The notes beneath the pieces were generated by a model that saw nothing but the letters and a program-made list of their open reading frames with translations, did no database searches and was not told where the DNA came from. From NCBI GenBank assembly GCA_017407365.1, contig JAFQWR010000157.1, positions 1 to 10,917 on the forward strand: DNA of 10,917 nucleotides, written 5' to 3'. Source of the DNA: Clostridia bacterium. Lineage in GTDB: Bacteria > Bacillota > Clostridia > Christensenellales > HGM11417. A program made the translations under genes and the position numbers. Shown piece by piece: positions 1 to 7,680 of this stretch. How positions within the stretch are numbered: position 1 is the stretch's first letter; each line of letters opens with the position of its first letter.

Positions 1-223
1 CACCAAGCAGACGGCTGGCGCCGTTTTGCCCGATCTGGATTTTGCCGCAGAGGTATCAAAGGTGCTCAAAAAAGCCAAATTGATAGTAGAGGGCGGCATC
101 TTTGAGGCTCGCGAAATGGAGCGTGTCAGCACCATCAATCCTTATGCTGTGGTGGTTGGCTCTGCCATTACCCGTCCGCAGGTGATCACGGCAAGATTCA
201 ATGCCGCATTAAAGCTGAAATAA
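1..223 (+). CDS. nanE: N-acetylmannosamine-6-phosphate 2-epimerase, C-terminal part (5' end outside the window)
   Basis: This is the last 73 codons of a gene read in frame from base 2 and ending at TAA 221-223. NanE is a cytoplasmic TIM-barrel enzyme that converts ManNAc-6-P to GlcNAc-6-P in sialic acid and ManNAc catabolism. The visible part carries two late barrel elements of the family: an IVEGGIF strand and loop (family usually I-A-E-G-R-I) and the near-diagnostic AVVVGSAITRPQ segment, which forms the sugar-phosphate binding region, followed by the terminal helix with ITARF. The catalytic Lys region lies upstream of the window and cannot be checked. The next gene begins 22 bases downstream on the same strand, so the two are probably co-transcribed. 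Another TIM-barrel phosphosugar enzyme is possible, but the AITRP match makes NanE by far the best call. Confidence 0.88.
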   Translation, partial: TKQTAGAVLPDLDFAAEVSKVLKKAKLIVEGGIFEAREMERVSTINPYAVVVGSAITRPQVITARFNAALKLK

Positions 224-245
224 ACGCACGCCGCAATCTTTTATT

Positions 246-1766
246 ATGAGAAAAATCGTTTATTTACCCTTAGACGAAAGACCGTGTAATTATCAATTTC
301 CTGCCTTCATCAGCGAAGATAACAAGGATTATTATCTGGTAAGGCCGGCTATGAGCGATATGGGCAGTAAAAAAACGCCTGCCGATCACAGCCGTATTGC
401 CGTCTTTTTGCGTGAGGAATGCAAAAGCGCAGATGCGCTTATTCTTTCGGTGGATACCCTTTTATACGGCGGTATCGTGCCCTCCCGTCTGCATTGCTTA
501 ACCGAGGAGGAGCTGGGCGGCAGGCTTGCGCTCATCCGTGAGCTCAAGGAGCAAAATCCCGCGCTGAAAATTTACGCATTTTCGCTGATTATGCGCTGTC
601 CCTCCTATTCCAGCAGTGACGAGGAGCCCGATTACTACGGGCAATGCGGCAGAGAAATCTTTCTGACCGGTCAGGTTACGCACAAATTGCAGCTTGGGCT
701 GATGGAAAGGGAAGAGGCAGAGGCGTTGCTTTTGGGCTACGCCGAAAAAACATCGGGGCATTTAGAGGACTTTCTGCATCGCAGGGCGGTCAACCTTGAG
801 ATGCTGAAAAAAACCCTTCTTCTTGTGGGCAAGGAGATTGAGCGCTTCGTCATCCCGCAGGACGATTCCTCCCCCTACGGCTACACCGCAATGGATCAGC
901 TGTGCATAAAGGAGTTTATCCGTGCGCACGGTCTGCGTGTGGAAATCTACCCCGGTGCAGACGAGGTAGGGCTTACCATGCTTGCGGCGGCGGTCAATCA
1001 GATGAACGGTAAAAGCCCCGTCATCTGCCCCATCTACCCCGACGAGCGCTGTAAGGCTTTGGTTCCCTTATACGAGGACAGAGCGGTTTTCATCAGCATC
1101 AGAAGTCAGATCGAAAGCGCAGGCGCCGTTTTCACCGAAAATCCCGAGGAGGCAGATATCCTGCTCTTTTGCAATCTGCCCATAGCCAATATGCTGGACG
1201 TCATCAGCTGTGGTGACGAGCATTATCACGAGCGCAAGCTGGATTGGTTTACAAGCAAAATGCAGCTGGCGCTGTTTGCACGGAGGCTTGTGGCGGCGGC
1301 GGATATTGCCTACTGCAACGGCGGCGACGTGGAATGGTTGCAGGCAATGGACCGTGCCTTCGGTGTGTTTAACCTTTGCGGCTACGCAGGCTGGAACACC
1401 AGCTCCAACACGCTGGGAACGGTCATCTGTCAGGCGTGTCTGTGCCTGCACTACGGCTTCACCCCTGCGCACAACCGCTTCACCGCACTCCGTGTTTTTG
1501 AGGACGTGGGCTACTGTGCGCACGTAAGAAAGAAGGTTTGCGACGAATATCTGCCCTCGCTCGGTCTGAATTATTTTCATACAGACGGCAAAGACGGAAG
1601 AGTTGCCCAAAGGGTAAAGGAGGAGCTTACGCAGTTTGTAAGCGAAATTGCTCCTGCTGTTGCGGAGGGCTACGAAATCGACCGCTGTGAAATGCCTTGG
1701 AGCAGAATGTTCGAGGTGGGGATCACCGTGAAAGAAAAAGAGAAAAAACAGAGATATAAGGAGTAA
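246..1766 (+). CDS. DUF4127 family protein, cytoplasmic, function unknown
   Basis: A 506-residue protein, full length for the DUF4127 family (about 500 residues). The N-terminus IVYLPLDERPCNY at residues 4-16 is the family hallmark and fixes the ATG start at 246. Other family-like conserved stretches are VDTLLYGGIVPSR (69-81), IMRCPSYSS (115-123), YPGADEVGLTML (235-246), YCNGGDVEW (356-364) and GYAGWNTSSNTLG (379-391). There is no signal peptide or membrane segment, so it should act in the cytoplasm. The clustered acidic residues (D10-E11, D70, D239-E240, D361-E363) would suit an enzyme, but no reaction is established to my knowledge. It sits between nanE and a secreted glycosidase, which suggests a role in the same amino-sugar pathway (inference). 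No Shine-Dalgarno is visible before the ATG, so translation may be coupled to nanE. The C-terminus is strongly basic (KEKEKKQRYK). Confidence 0.88.
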   Translation: MRKIVYLPLDERPCNYQFPAFISEDNKDYYLVRPAMSDMGSKKTPADHSRIAVFLREECKSADALILSVDTLLYGGIVPSRLHCLTEEELGGRLALIRELKEQNPALKIYAFSLIMRCPSYSSSDEEPDYYGQCGREIFLTGQVTHKLQLGLMEREEAEALLLGYAEKTSGHLEDFLHRRAVNLEMLKKTLLLVGKEIERFVIPQDDSSPYGYTAMDQLCIKEFIRAHGLRVEIYPGADEVGLTMLAAAVNQMNGKSPVICPIYPDERCKALVPLYEDRAVFISIRSQIESAGAVFTENPEEADILLFCNLPIANMLDVISCGDEHYHERKLDWFTSKMQLALFARRLVAAADIAYCNGGDVEWLQAMDRAFGVFNLCGYAGWNTSSNTLGTVICQACLCLHYGFTPAHNRFTALRVFEDVGYCAHVRKKVCDEYLPSLGLNYFHTDGKDGRVAQRVKEELTQFVSEIAPAVAEGYEIDRCEMPWSRMFEVGITVKEKEKKQRYKE

Positions 1767-1768
1767 CG

Positions 1769-4700
1769 ATGATGAACGTAAACAGAAGGAGCGTTGTAGT
1801 TTTTGCGCTTGCTCTTTGCTTTGCGGTTTGCGCCCTTGTGGGGGTAACGAGCGATGGCAAGAGTGCTTCTGCCCTGCAGGATAGCTATTCGGTGCTTGGT
1901 ATCACCGTAAATGCAGGCGGACAAACGCTGAGCAACGTGATTTCCAACCCTGCAAGCTATGTAGACGAGGCAATCAACGGTATGCTGGTTGAGGCAAGAG
2001 AGATGCTGGATACCGATAAGCTGGGCTCTGCATCCACCCTGATCTTCACGGCAGAATATCCCTACACCACCACCAAGCGTGTGGGCGAATTCACCGAATA
2101 TACCTGCGAAAGCGTGGACGGCGCGTATAAAATCACCGCTGTAAATACCGCAGGCGATGGCACCACCTACATCAAGGTGGGCGGCTTTGTGCTTTCGGTT
2201 GCAAACAGCGCAGGCATCACCTTAAACGTGGGCGACACGGTAACGCTCGGCGGCAAAAAGCTGAACGTACCCACGCTTGCGGTGGAATCGGATAAGGGCG
2301 CACGTATTCACCTGAATGCACTCAACGCCATCCGTTCGGATACGATGTCGGTATACTACGACTACGACTTCGGCGAAAAAACGGGCACCAACGTGTACGG
2401 CACCGAGATGGCAGCCGTGTTCGACAGCGAAAGCGGTAAATTTGTGGTAACCGCCTTCCGTGGCTTTGGCGAGGGCGACCACTCGGGTATGGAAATCCCC
2501 GATAACGGCTTCGTATTAAGCTCTTACGGCGTAAGCTGCCGCCATAAGCTGGTTAAAAACCTGCGCTTTGCTGAGGGCGACAAGCTTTCCATCGTGGGCT
2601 TCGATTACGTTCGCTTCGGCGGTGAGCCCGTAACCTATACCTATAACTACGAATATCAGAACGCAGATTCCGCTACCGATCAGTGGAACACCAACCCCAA
2701 TATCTACGAGTTTGAGGGCGTTCCCTTTGCGGCATACCGCGGCCCCGATCAGACCATTCTGTATGAGTACGGCTGGTCTTATAAGGGCTCTAACGGCACG
2801 GGCACCAACGTATACGGCTTTGAGGTAGCGGTAGACAGCAACGGTGACGTTGTGGAGCGCGGTGTAAACGTTTCGTCCATTCCCGAGGGCGGCTTTGTTT
2901 TAAGCGGTCACGGCAAGGGCAGAGATTTCATCCGTGCAAGCATTCCTCTCGGTGCGCACGTAACCGTAGACAGAGAAAAGAACGAGATTGCCATCACCAC
3001 CTCGCTGAACAGCTTCTATGTGAACGTACGCTCTACCGTAGACGAGATTTTAAGGTCTGCACAGACGAAAATCGATCAGCTCTTCGACGTAGACGTAGAG
3101 GCGCTCACCGAAAAGATGAACGCCTGCAACACCATGATGGACGAGCTTCTTTCGTATAAGGAAACCATCGAGCAGAAGTCGGAGGGCGAGGGCTGGGCAA
3201 CCGAGGTGGAAAAAACGCGCGATATGATGGCGTATAACGCCGCTAAGCTGAGCGCAGAAAAAACCGCCTACGAAATTCTGGCGCTTTCTGCCGAGAGTAA
3301 GCCGGTTGCGGCACGCGCCGTATGGCACAGACCTACCGAAAAAACGATTGAGGCAGTGAAGGAAACGGTGGAAACCTACCGCGCTCTTGGCATCAACCTC
3401 ATCTTTGTGGAAAGCTTCTACAACGGCTACTCCATGTTCCGCTCGGAAAACGTACCCTATCATAAGGATTTTGAATCAGCCGCATACGGCGAATATGCAG
3501 ATTATCTTTCTGCCTTCTCCACCGAGGCAACCAAGGCAGGCATTGAGGTGCACGCATGGGTAGAGGACTTCTACGTTGGTTTAGACGAATCGGCAAAGCT
3601 TGTCAGCGAGCATCCCGATTGGCTGATGTATAACAACGACGGCTCTCTGCTGCAACGCAACGAGGGCGGCGCATATATCTTCATCGACCCCGCAAATCCC
3701 GACGTACAGGACTTTTTGATTGGCTACTACAAGGAGCTGTTAGAAAAGAATACCAATGTCAAGGGCTTAAACCTCGACTATATCCGCTATCCCGTTTCCG
3801 ATAAGGAGGAGGATACCGGCTACTCCAAATACTCCATGCAGGCATTTGCCGCAACAATCGGCATTGCCGAAAAGCTGAATCCCGCAGACACCGTGCAGGA
3901 GATGCTCACCGACTTTTTGAGATGGGGCTTCAATAAGTCCTACAACAAAAATGCAGAGCAAAACTACACGCTCTGGTGCGAATACCGCATGGGCAGAGTG
4001 ACCGACTACGTAGAGCGCATCTACAACGAAATCAAGAAGGAAAAGGGCATCATCCTTTCCACCGCAGTATTCAGCTCCATCAACGAAAGCAAGGACAGCA
4101 AAAAGCAGGATTGGCAGACGTGGTTCAAAAAGGGCTGGATTGACATTGCAACCCCCATGGCGTATTTTGATGCGGCAACCGACGTTTTAACGGGCGTTTC
4201 CAATATGATTCTTGCGGCAGGCACCAAGTGCTACTACTACACCGGTCTTGCTTCCTCGTACCGAGGTCTGCCCGCATACGAAAACGTATATCAGATTGAG
4301 GCATCCTACGAGGGTGGCGCAAACGGCTACGTCATCTTCTGCTCCACGCAGATTATGGGCCATGAAGACGTGCAGAGCGTATTGAAGAGCGGTGTAAACG
4401 CAAAAGACGCCGTGCTTCCCCACGCAGAGATTTCCACCGTGCTGAACGCATATTTCAACACCGTTTTAAGCCGTGCAGACCGCCTGTATATTGCAAAGGG
4501 TCTGATGACGGCAGATCAAAGGGCGGCACTCAAAGCAGAATTCGATAAGATTCTTGCCATGAAGGGCGAAACGGCAAAGGAGCTGCTTGCCATTCAGTCG
4601 GCAGTAGAGGACCTCTACGCATACGGCGCAATCAACGATTACGCAAACGGCTTTGCCGCAAGACGTATGCAAAACACCCTCTCTGAGCTCAGCGATCTTC

Positions 4701-4921
4701 TTTCGGTTAAGGCAGACATCTTAACTCCCGTCAAGGAGGCAGAGCCCGAAAACCCCGGTAGCCCCTCCGAGCCCTCTGACCCCTCTGAGCCCACTAAGCC
4801 CTCTAAGCCCGCAGGCGACAGCAATGGCCTTGTTATCATTCTGATTGTAGCGGCAGTCGTGCTTCTTGGTGCAGGCGCAGCTATCTTCTTTATCCTCAAA
4901 AAGGGTAAGAGCAGCAAATAA
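1769..4921 (+). CDS. Secreted, membrane-anchored GHL10-type (family 10 glycosidase-like, YngK-related) glycosyl hydrolase with N-terminal module repeats
   Basis: A 1050-residue surface protein. Residues 1-36 are a signal peptide (R6-R7, hydrophobic 8-26, possible cleavage after SASA). Three related modules follow at about 88-172, 190-282 and 318-411, each with a GGFVLS-like or NGFVLS-like core; the second and third also share GTNVYG. A mostly helical stretch runs from 419 to 512. The catalytic barrel at about 513-870 has GHL10 landmarks: ARAVWHRP (515-522), YRALGINLIFVE (537-548), HAWVEDF (595-601), HPDWL (615-619), GLNLDYIRYP (666-675) and IDIATPMAYF (791-800). D670 is a likely catalytic acid by family analogy. 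A second helical region (886-985) leads to a Pro-Ser-Glu linker (988-1015), a membrane helix (1020-1043) and a KKGKSSK tail. There is no LPXTG. AAGGAG at 1758-1763 is well placed for the ATG at 1769; 1772 is an alternative start. The gene lies 2 bases after the DUF4127 stop, so they are one operon. The substrate cannot be read from sequence. Confidence 0.87.
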   Translation: MMNVNRRSVVVFALALCFAVCALVGVTSDGKSASALQDSYSVLGITVNAGGQTLSNVISNPASYVDEAINGMLVEAREMLDTDKLGSASTLIFTAEYPYTTTKRVGEFTEYTCESVDGAYKITAVNTAGDGTTYIKVGGFVLSVANSAGITLNVGDTVTLGGKKLNVPTLAVESDKGARIHLNALNAIRSDTMSVYYDYDFGEKTGTNVYGTEMAAVFDSESGKFVVTAFRGFGEGDHSGMEIPDNGFVLSSYGVSCRHKLVKNLRFAEGDKLSIVGFDYVRFGGEPVTYTYNYEYQNADSATDQWNTNPNIYEFEGVPFAAYRGPDQTILYEYGWSYKGSNGTGTNVYGFEVAVDSNGDVVERGVNVSSIPEGGFVLSGHGKGRDFIRASIPLGAHVTVDREKNEIAITTSLNSFYVNVRSTVDEILRSAQTKIDQLFDVDVEALTEKMNACNTMMDELLSYKETIEQKSEGEGWATEVEKTRDMMAYNAAKLSAEKTAYEILALSAESKPVAARAVWHRPTEKTIEAVKETVETYRALGINLIFVESFYNGYSMFRSENVPYHKDFESAAYGEYADYLSAFSTEATKAGIEVHAWVEDFYVGLDESAKLVSEHPDWLMYNNDGSLLQRNEGGAYIFIDPANPDVQDFLIGYYKELLEKNTNVKGLNLDYIRYPVSDKEEDTGYSKYSMQAFAATIGIAEKLNPADTVQEMLTDFLRWGFNKSYNKNAEQNYTLWCEYRMGRVTDYVERIYNEIKKEKGIILSTAVFSSINESKDSKKQDWQTWFKKGWIDIATPMAYFDAATDVLTGVSNMILAAGTKCYYYTGLASSYRGLPAYENVYQIEASYEGGANGYVIFCSTQIMGHEDVQSVLKSGVNAKDAVLPHAEISTVLNAYFNTVLSRADRLYIAKGLMTADQRAALKAEFDKILAMKGETAKELLAIQSAVEDLYAYGAINDYANGFAARRMQNTLSELSDLLSVKADILTPVKEAEPENPGSPSEPSDPSEPTKPSKPAGDSNGLVIILIVAAVVLLGAGAAIFFILKKGKSSK
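4763..4810 (+). repeat. 9-base tandem repeats encoding a Pro-Ser-Glu/Asp/Lys linker
   Basis: Five imperfect 9-base units of the type CCC-TCT-GAG encode the tripeptides PSE, PSD, PSE, PTK and PSK plus a closing Pro (residues 999-1014 of the glycosidase). They form a stiff spacer just before the C-terminal membrane helix, as is common in wall-spanning Gram-positive proteins. Unit number may vary between strains through slippage (inference). Confidence 0.8.
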
Positions 4922-4980
4922 TCAGCCTTGATGGCGCAAAGCTTTTTACGGAATATATTTAGTTAATATATTAAAAATAA
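4922..4980 (+). promoter_or_regulatory. AT-rich intergenic DNA with a palindrome and a candidate promoter for the lipoprotein gene
   Basis: The 81-base gap before the lipoprotein gene becomes very AT-rich after 4943. It holds a perfect 12-base palindrome, TTAATATATTAA, at 4963-4974, and the 8-mer AATATATT occurs twice (4952-4959 and 4965-4972), 13 bases between them. A possible sigma-A promoter is TTTACG (4945-4950), a 16-base spacer and TATATT (4967-4972), 4/6 and 5/6 matches to consensus. This would start transcription a few bases before the Shine-Dalgarno. The palindrome overlaps the -10 and could be an operator, but chance occurrence in AT-rich DNA is quite possible. Confidence 0.35.
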
Positions 4981-4986
4981 TTTATT

Positions 4987-4992
4987 GGAGGA
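4987..4992 (+). promoter_or_regulatory. Ribosome binding site GGAGGA that decides the lipoprotein start
   Basis: GGAGGA ends 10 bases before ATG 5003. The in-frame TTG at 4985 overlaps this site and would add six residues ahead of the signal peptide, so it is not a credible start. ATG 4996 lies only 3 bases after the site and is in another frame. Confidence 0.75.
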
Positions 4993-5002
4993 ACAATGTA
5001 CC

Positions 5003-7543
5003 ATGAAAAAGTTAATGATGATTTTATTATCGTTGACCCTTGTGATGAGCATGTGCCTGTGCACCGCTTGTGTGGATCGTCCTCAGGATGATCCTCAGGA
5101 GCCCGAATACAGCGCTCCCGTCATCACCATTGCTAACCCCGAGCTCAGCTTCTTCGTAGGTCAGGACGAAAGCGAAGTAGATCTGCTGTTCGACGTAACC
5201 GTTACCGACGAGTACGACAGCGACCTCACCGCTTCCATCACCGACGACGGCGGTCTGGATTACAACGTTGTGGGTGTATACACCGTATCCTACAGCGCAA
5301 CCAACAGCAAGGGCAAGGAAGGCACGGCTACCAGAACGGTGAACATTCTTGCACCCTTACCCGCTTACGTGGTTAAGGCTCAGAAGTCTGTTGACACCAA
5401 CAAATGGGCAGCAGGCGACGTAATCACCTTCAAAAACGAGCTGTTCCACACGCTGACCGAAAGCTACACCAACACCACGGCTCCCGAAAGCGGTATCTTC
5501 TATAACGCTTCCGAGGGTGAAATCGTAATCTCCATCACCGGTGGCGGCGGCGAGGCTGCTATCGTGGATGCAAGCGGCTTTGTAATTGAGGGTCGCGACG
5601 GCGCAAACGGCAAGCTCGTGAACGCTGCTAACCCCTCCAGAGCAAACTCCAAGGTTACCTCCTTCGAATACGAGGGCGAAACCTATGCAGTAAGCTCCAA
5701 AACGTACACCAACATGGTAGTACCCGCAGGCGGCTTTGCAATCATCGTACACCAGGGCTATGCAGGCGAGGGCTTCGACTTCGACGGCCGCTTCTTTATG
5801 GCTAACGCTGTTATCGGTAACTACGGCAGCATCGTTAAGATCTATAAGGATGGCGAAACCCCCGAAGAGGTTACCGCTTATAAGGATCAGGCTCCCCTCG
5901 TTAAGAGCGCAGGCGACATCGAGGTTTCCGCAACCGAATACACCGCAGAAACCATCGAGGCAGTTGTATTAGAGGGCATCGACGCTTCCGACGACAACGG
6001 CACCTTCGAGCTTGCTGACGACGTAGCAGCAACCGTTGCTATCACCGCAGGCTTAGAGAGCTTCAACGGCGCAGTAGCAGGCGAATACGTGTTCACCCTT
6101 ACCGCTACCGACGCGCTTGGCAACGTAACCGAGTTCAACCGCACCGTATACGTTATGGAAGGCAACTTCATCACGCTGACCGTTGGCGCAAACAGCATCA
6201 GCAAGCTGGAAAAGAAGTTTGCAATCGACCAGAACGTAACCAATGAGGGCGAATATTCCTTCATCATCTACACCCCCGCTTACAACAAGGAGCAGGGCGT
6301 TAACCTCTCGGATTACGGCGCAGAAATCTACGTGACCGATAAGTACGGCGTAATCGTTTATATCTTCGACGGTATCAACGCAGGCTACTACGATGCAGAT
6401 CACATCGATCACAACACCCGTATCCGTAACGGTTGTCAGAACCCTGCTCACGCAGGCGGCAACTGCACCACCACCAATGCTTGTACCGCAGCAGGCGCAG
6501 TAGCAGAGGCTACCGCACTCTGGATGAACATGGAGGGCTACCTCATCATCGCTCCCTACAACGATACCAATAAGGTTGCAGGCGAAAGCCACAAGTTCAT
6601 GCAGGATAACAGAGCAAACACCGTTGGCAAGATCGTTACCGTAACCGGCATTGAGTTTGCTAAGGACGTTGTTACCGCTACGGCAAACGAAAAGAGCATC
6701 GAAATCAACAAAAAGGCAGTTGCGGTTAACCCCACCACCGTTTCCGGTACCGCTAACGAGCTGGTTATTTACACCGCTGCAGAAAAGGCAAACGTAACCG
6801 TTCCCACCGCTGCATACGGCTATGCCTTCATCCTCAACGCATACGGCGAGGTTGAGCACATCTTCGACGGCTGCTCCGGCAAGTACGTCGGCGCAGGCGC
6901 ATACGGCGAGGGCCTCACGGGCGCTCAGATCCAGCAGCAGTTCTTAACCCTTGCGTTCAGCGCACTGAATAAGAGCCAGATGCTCGTTTACGCAGTGAAC
7001 GTTGGCGGCGCAAACACCGTTCGCAACTTCTTCTGGAAGGATGCAGGTCTTGCAGTTGGCACCGTAGTGGAATTCGACGGCCTCGGCGTGAAATACGCTG
7101 CCAAGAAGGACGTTGTTACCATCGACGGCGCTGTAACCGAGTATGACCTCGGCACCGTAGTGGTAGACGCTGCAAGCGTAACCGCTAATAAAACCAACCT
7201 CGTGGTTTACACCGATGCCTTCACCGGCACCCCCGTTGCTAACGGCTACGGCTGTGCAGTTGTTCTCAACTCCGCAGGTCAGATCGTTCGCGTATACGAC
7301 GGTGCAAACGGCGGCTACTGGGATGAAGTAGGTCAGACCACCAAAAAGGCTATGGAGGGCTGGGGCTCTTCTAACTACCTTGCTACCGCTGTTGCAAGCT
7401 TGCAGGCAGGCGAAATCGTTGTAGCCGGCTTAAACGGCGGCATGAACAGCAACGCAGGCAGAGCTTTAATGCTTTCCTGCCGTCAGAAGGTTGGCAAGGT
7501 GATGACCCTTTCCGCTCTCACCGATTGGACCTTCGGTCTGTAA
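5003..7543 (+). CDS. Large putative surface lipoprotein with two bacterial Ig-like domains and a tandem repeated module
   Basis: Numbered from ATG 5003, the protein has 846 residues. It begins with a lipoprotein-type signal: KK at 2-3, a hydrophobic core, and LCTAC ending at C23, where Cys rather than Leu occupies the -3 position. Residues 37-116 form an Ig-like domain of the DUF5011/HYR type (VTDEYDSDLTASIT, GVYTVSYSATNSKG, TATRTVNIL), and 298-384 a second one (GEYVFTLTATDALGN). Around these lie copies of a module: a diverged copy at about 158-284 and clearer copies at about 414-553, 584-694 and 730-838. The clear copies share an xxIYT/VVYT strand, YG-x-[AE]-[IV], a G-x-[IV]-V-x-[IV]-[YF]-DG turn and a VGxVVT-like end. 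No catalytic signature is recognised, so a binding or scaffold role is inferred. Codon choice looks strongly biased (AAC, GAC, GGC, ACC), suggesting high expression. The gene seems flanked by its own promoter region and a terminator. Homologues are probably annotated hypothetical. Confidence 0.8.
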   Translation: MKKLMMILLSLTLVMSMCLCTACVDRPQDDPQEPEYSAPVITIANPELSFFVGQDESEVDLLFDVTVTDEYDSDLTASITDDGGLDYNVVGVYTVSYSATNSKGKEGTATRTVNILAPLPAYVVKAQKSVDTNKWAAGDVITFKNELFHTLTESYTNTTAPESGIFYNASEGEIVISITGGGGEAAIVDASGFVIEGRDGANGKLVNAANPSRANSKVTSFEYEGETYAVSSKTYTNMVVPAGGFAIIVHQGYAGEGFDFDGRFFMANAVIGNYGSIVKIYKDGETPEEVTAYKDQAPLVKSAGDIEVSATEYTAETIEAVVLEGIDASDDNGTFELADDVAATVAITAGLESFNGAVAGEYVFTLTATDALGNVTEFNRTVYVMEGNFITLTVGANSISKLEKKFAIDQNVTNEGEYSFIIYTPAYNKEQGVNLSDYGAEIYVTDKYGVIVYIFDGINAGYYDADHIDHNTRIRNGCQNPAHAGGNCTTTNACTAAGAVAEATALWMNMEGYLIIAPYNDTNKVAGESHKFMQDNRANTVGKIVTVTGIEFAKDVVTATANEKSIEINKKAVAVNPTTVSGTANELVIYTAAEKANVTVPTAAYGYAFILNAYGEVEHIFDGCSGKYVGAGAYGEGLTGAQIQQQFLTLAFSALNKSQMLVYAVNVGGANTVRNFFWKDAGLAVGTVVEFDGLGVKYAAKKDVVTIDGAVTEYDLGTVVVDAASVTANKTNLVVYTDAFTGTPVANGYGCAVVLNSAGQIVRVYDGANGGYWDEVGQTTKKAMEGWGSSNYLATAVASLQAGEIVVAGLNGGMNSNAGRALMLSCRQKVGKVMTLSALTDWTFGL

Positions 7544-7567
7544 AAAATAAGGCTTAAATCAAGCAAT

Positions 7568-7633
7568 CCGTATGTGTACGGTCTGCCCCCTTTATGGGGG
7601 GTGGACCGTGCGTACAGACGGCAGAGTTTTTTT
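7568..7633 (+). terminator. Hairpin with 7-T tract: likely intrinsic terminator, possibly an attenuator
   Basis: The 145-base gap between the lipoprotein and phosphodiester glycosidase genes holds a strong hairpin. ACGGTC (7578-7583) pairs with GACCGT (7604-7609), and CCCCC (7586-7590) with GGGGG (7596-7600), across a TTTAT loop. A run of seven T follows at 7627-7633. A competing pairing, TCTGCC (7582-7587) with GGCAGA (7620-7625), ends one base before the T-run and is better placed for termination. It excludes the first pairing. CCGTA-TGTG-TACGG (7568-7581) is a further small stem that fits only with the second. It probably ends or reduces transcription from the lipoprotein gene before the downstream genes. 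Confidence 0.6.
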
Positions 7634-7676
7634 GAACAAACAGGGGCAAAAGCCTCGCAACACAGCGATATAAATT

Positions 7677-7680
7677 GGAG
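7677..7680 (+). promoter_or_regulatory. Ribosome binding site of the phosphodiester glycosidase gene
   Basis: GGAG lies 8 bases before ATG 7689 and supports that start. Between the T-run at 7633 and this site there is only a small GGGGC-AAAA-GCCTC stem (7643-7656) and an AT stretch, TATAAA, at 7669-7674. That TATAAA is too close to the start codon to serve as a convincing -10 box. Confidence 0.65.

Noticed and set aside
1068..1610. Minus-strand open frame of 180 codons opposite the DUF4127 gene
   Set aside because: It lies fully within a well-conserved + strand gene and its translation has no recognisable domain.
4996..4998. ATG directly after the Shine-Dalgarno upstream of the lipoprotein as the true start
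   Set aside because: It is in a different frame and only 3 bases from the ribosome site. The frame of ATG 5003 gives the full signal peptide and 846-residue protein.
6053..6859. Long open frame (268 codons) on the minus strand opposite the lipoprotein gene
   Set aside because: It is a by-product of the strongly biased codons of the + strand gene. Its Cys/Val-rich translation resembles no protein family and there is no convincing ribosome site.
7632..7674. Promoter for the phosphodiester glycosidase gene (TTGAAC and TATAAA)
   Set aside because: The spacing between the boxes is 31 bases, and TATAAA is so close to the start codon that the transcript would begin at or after the ribosome site.
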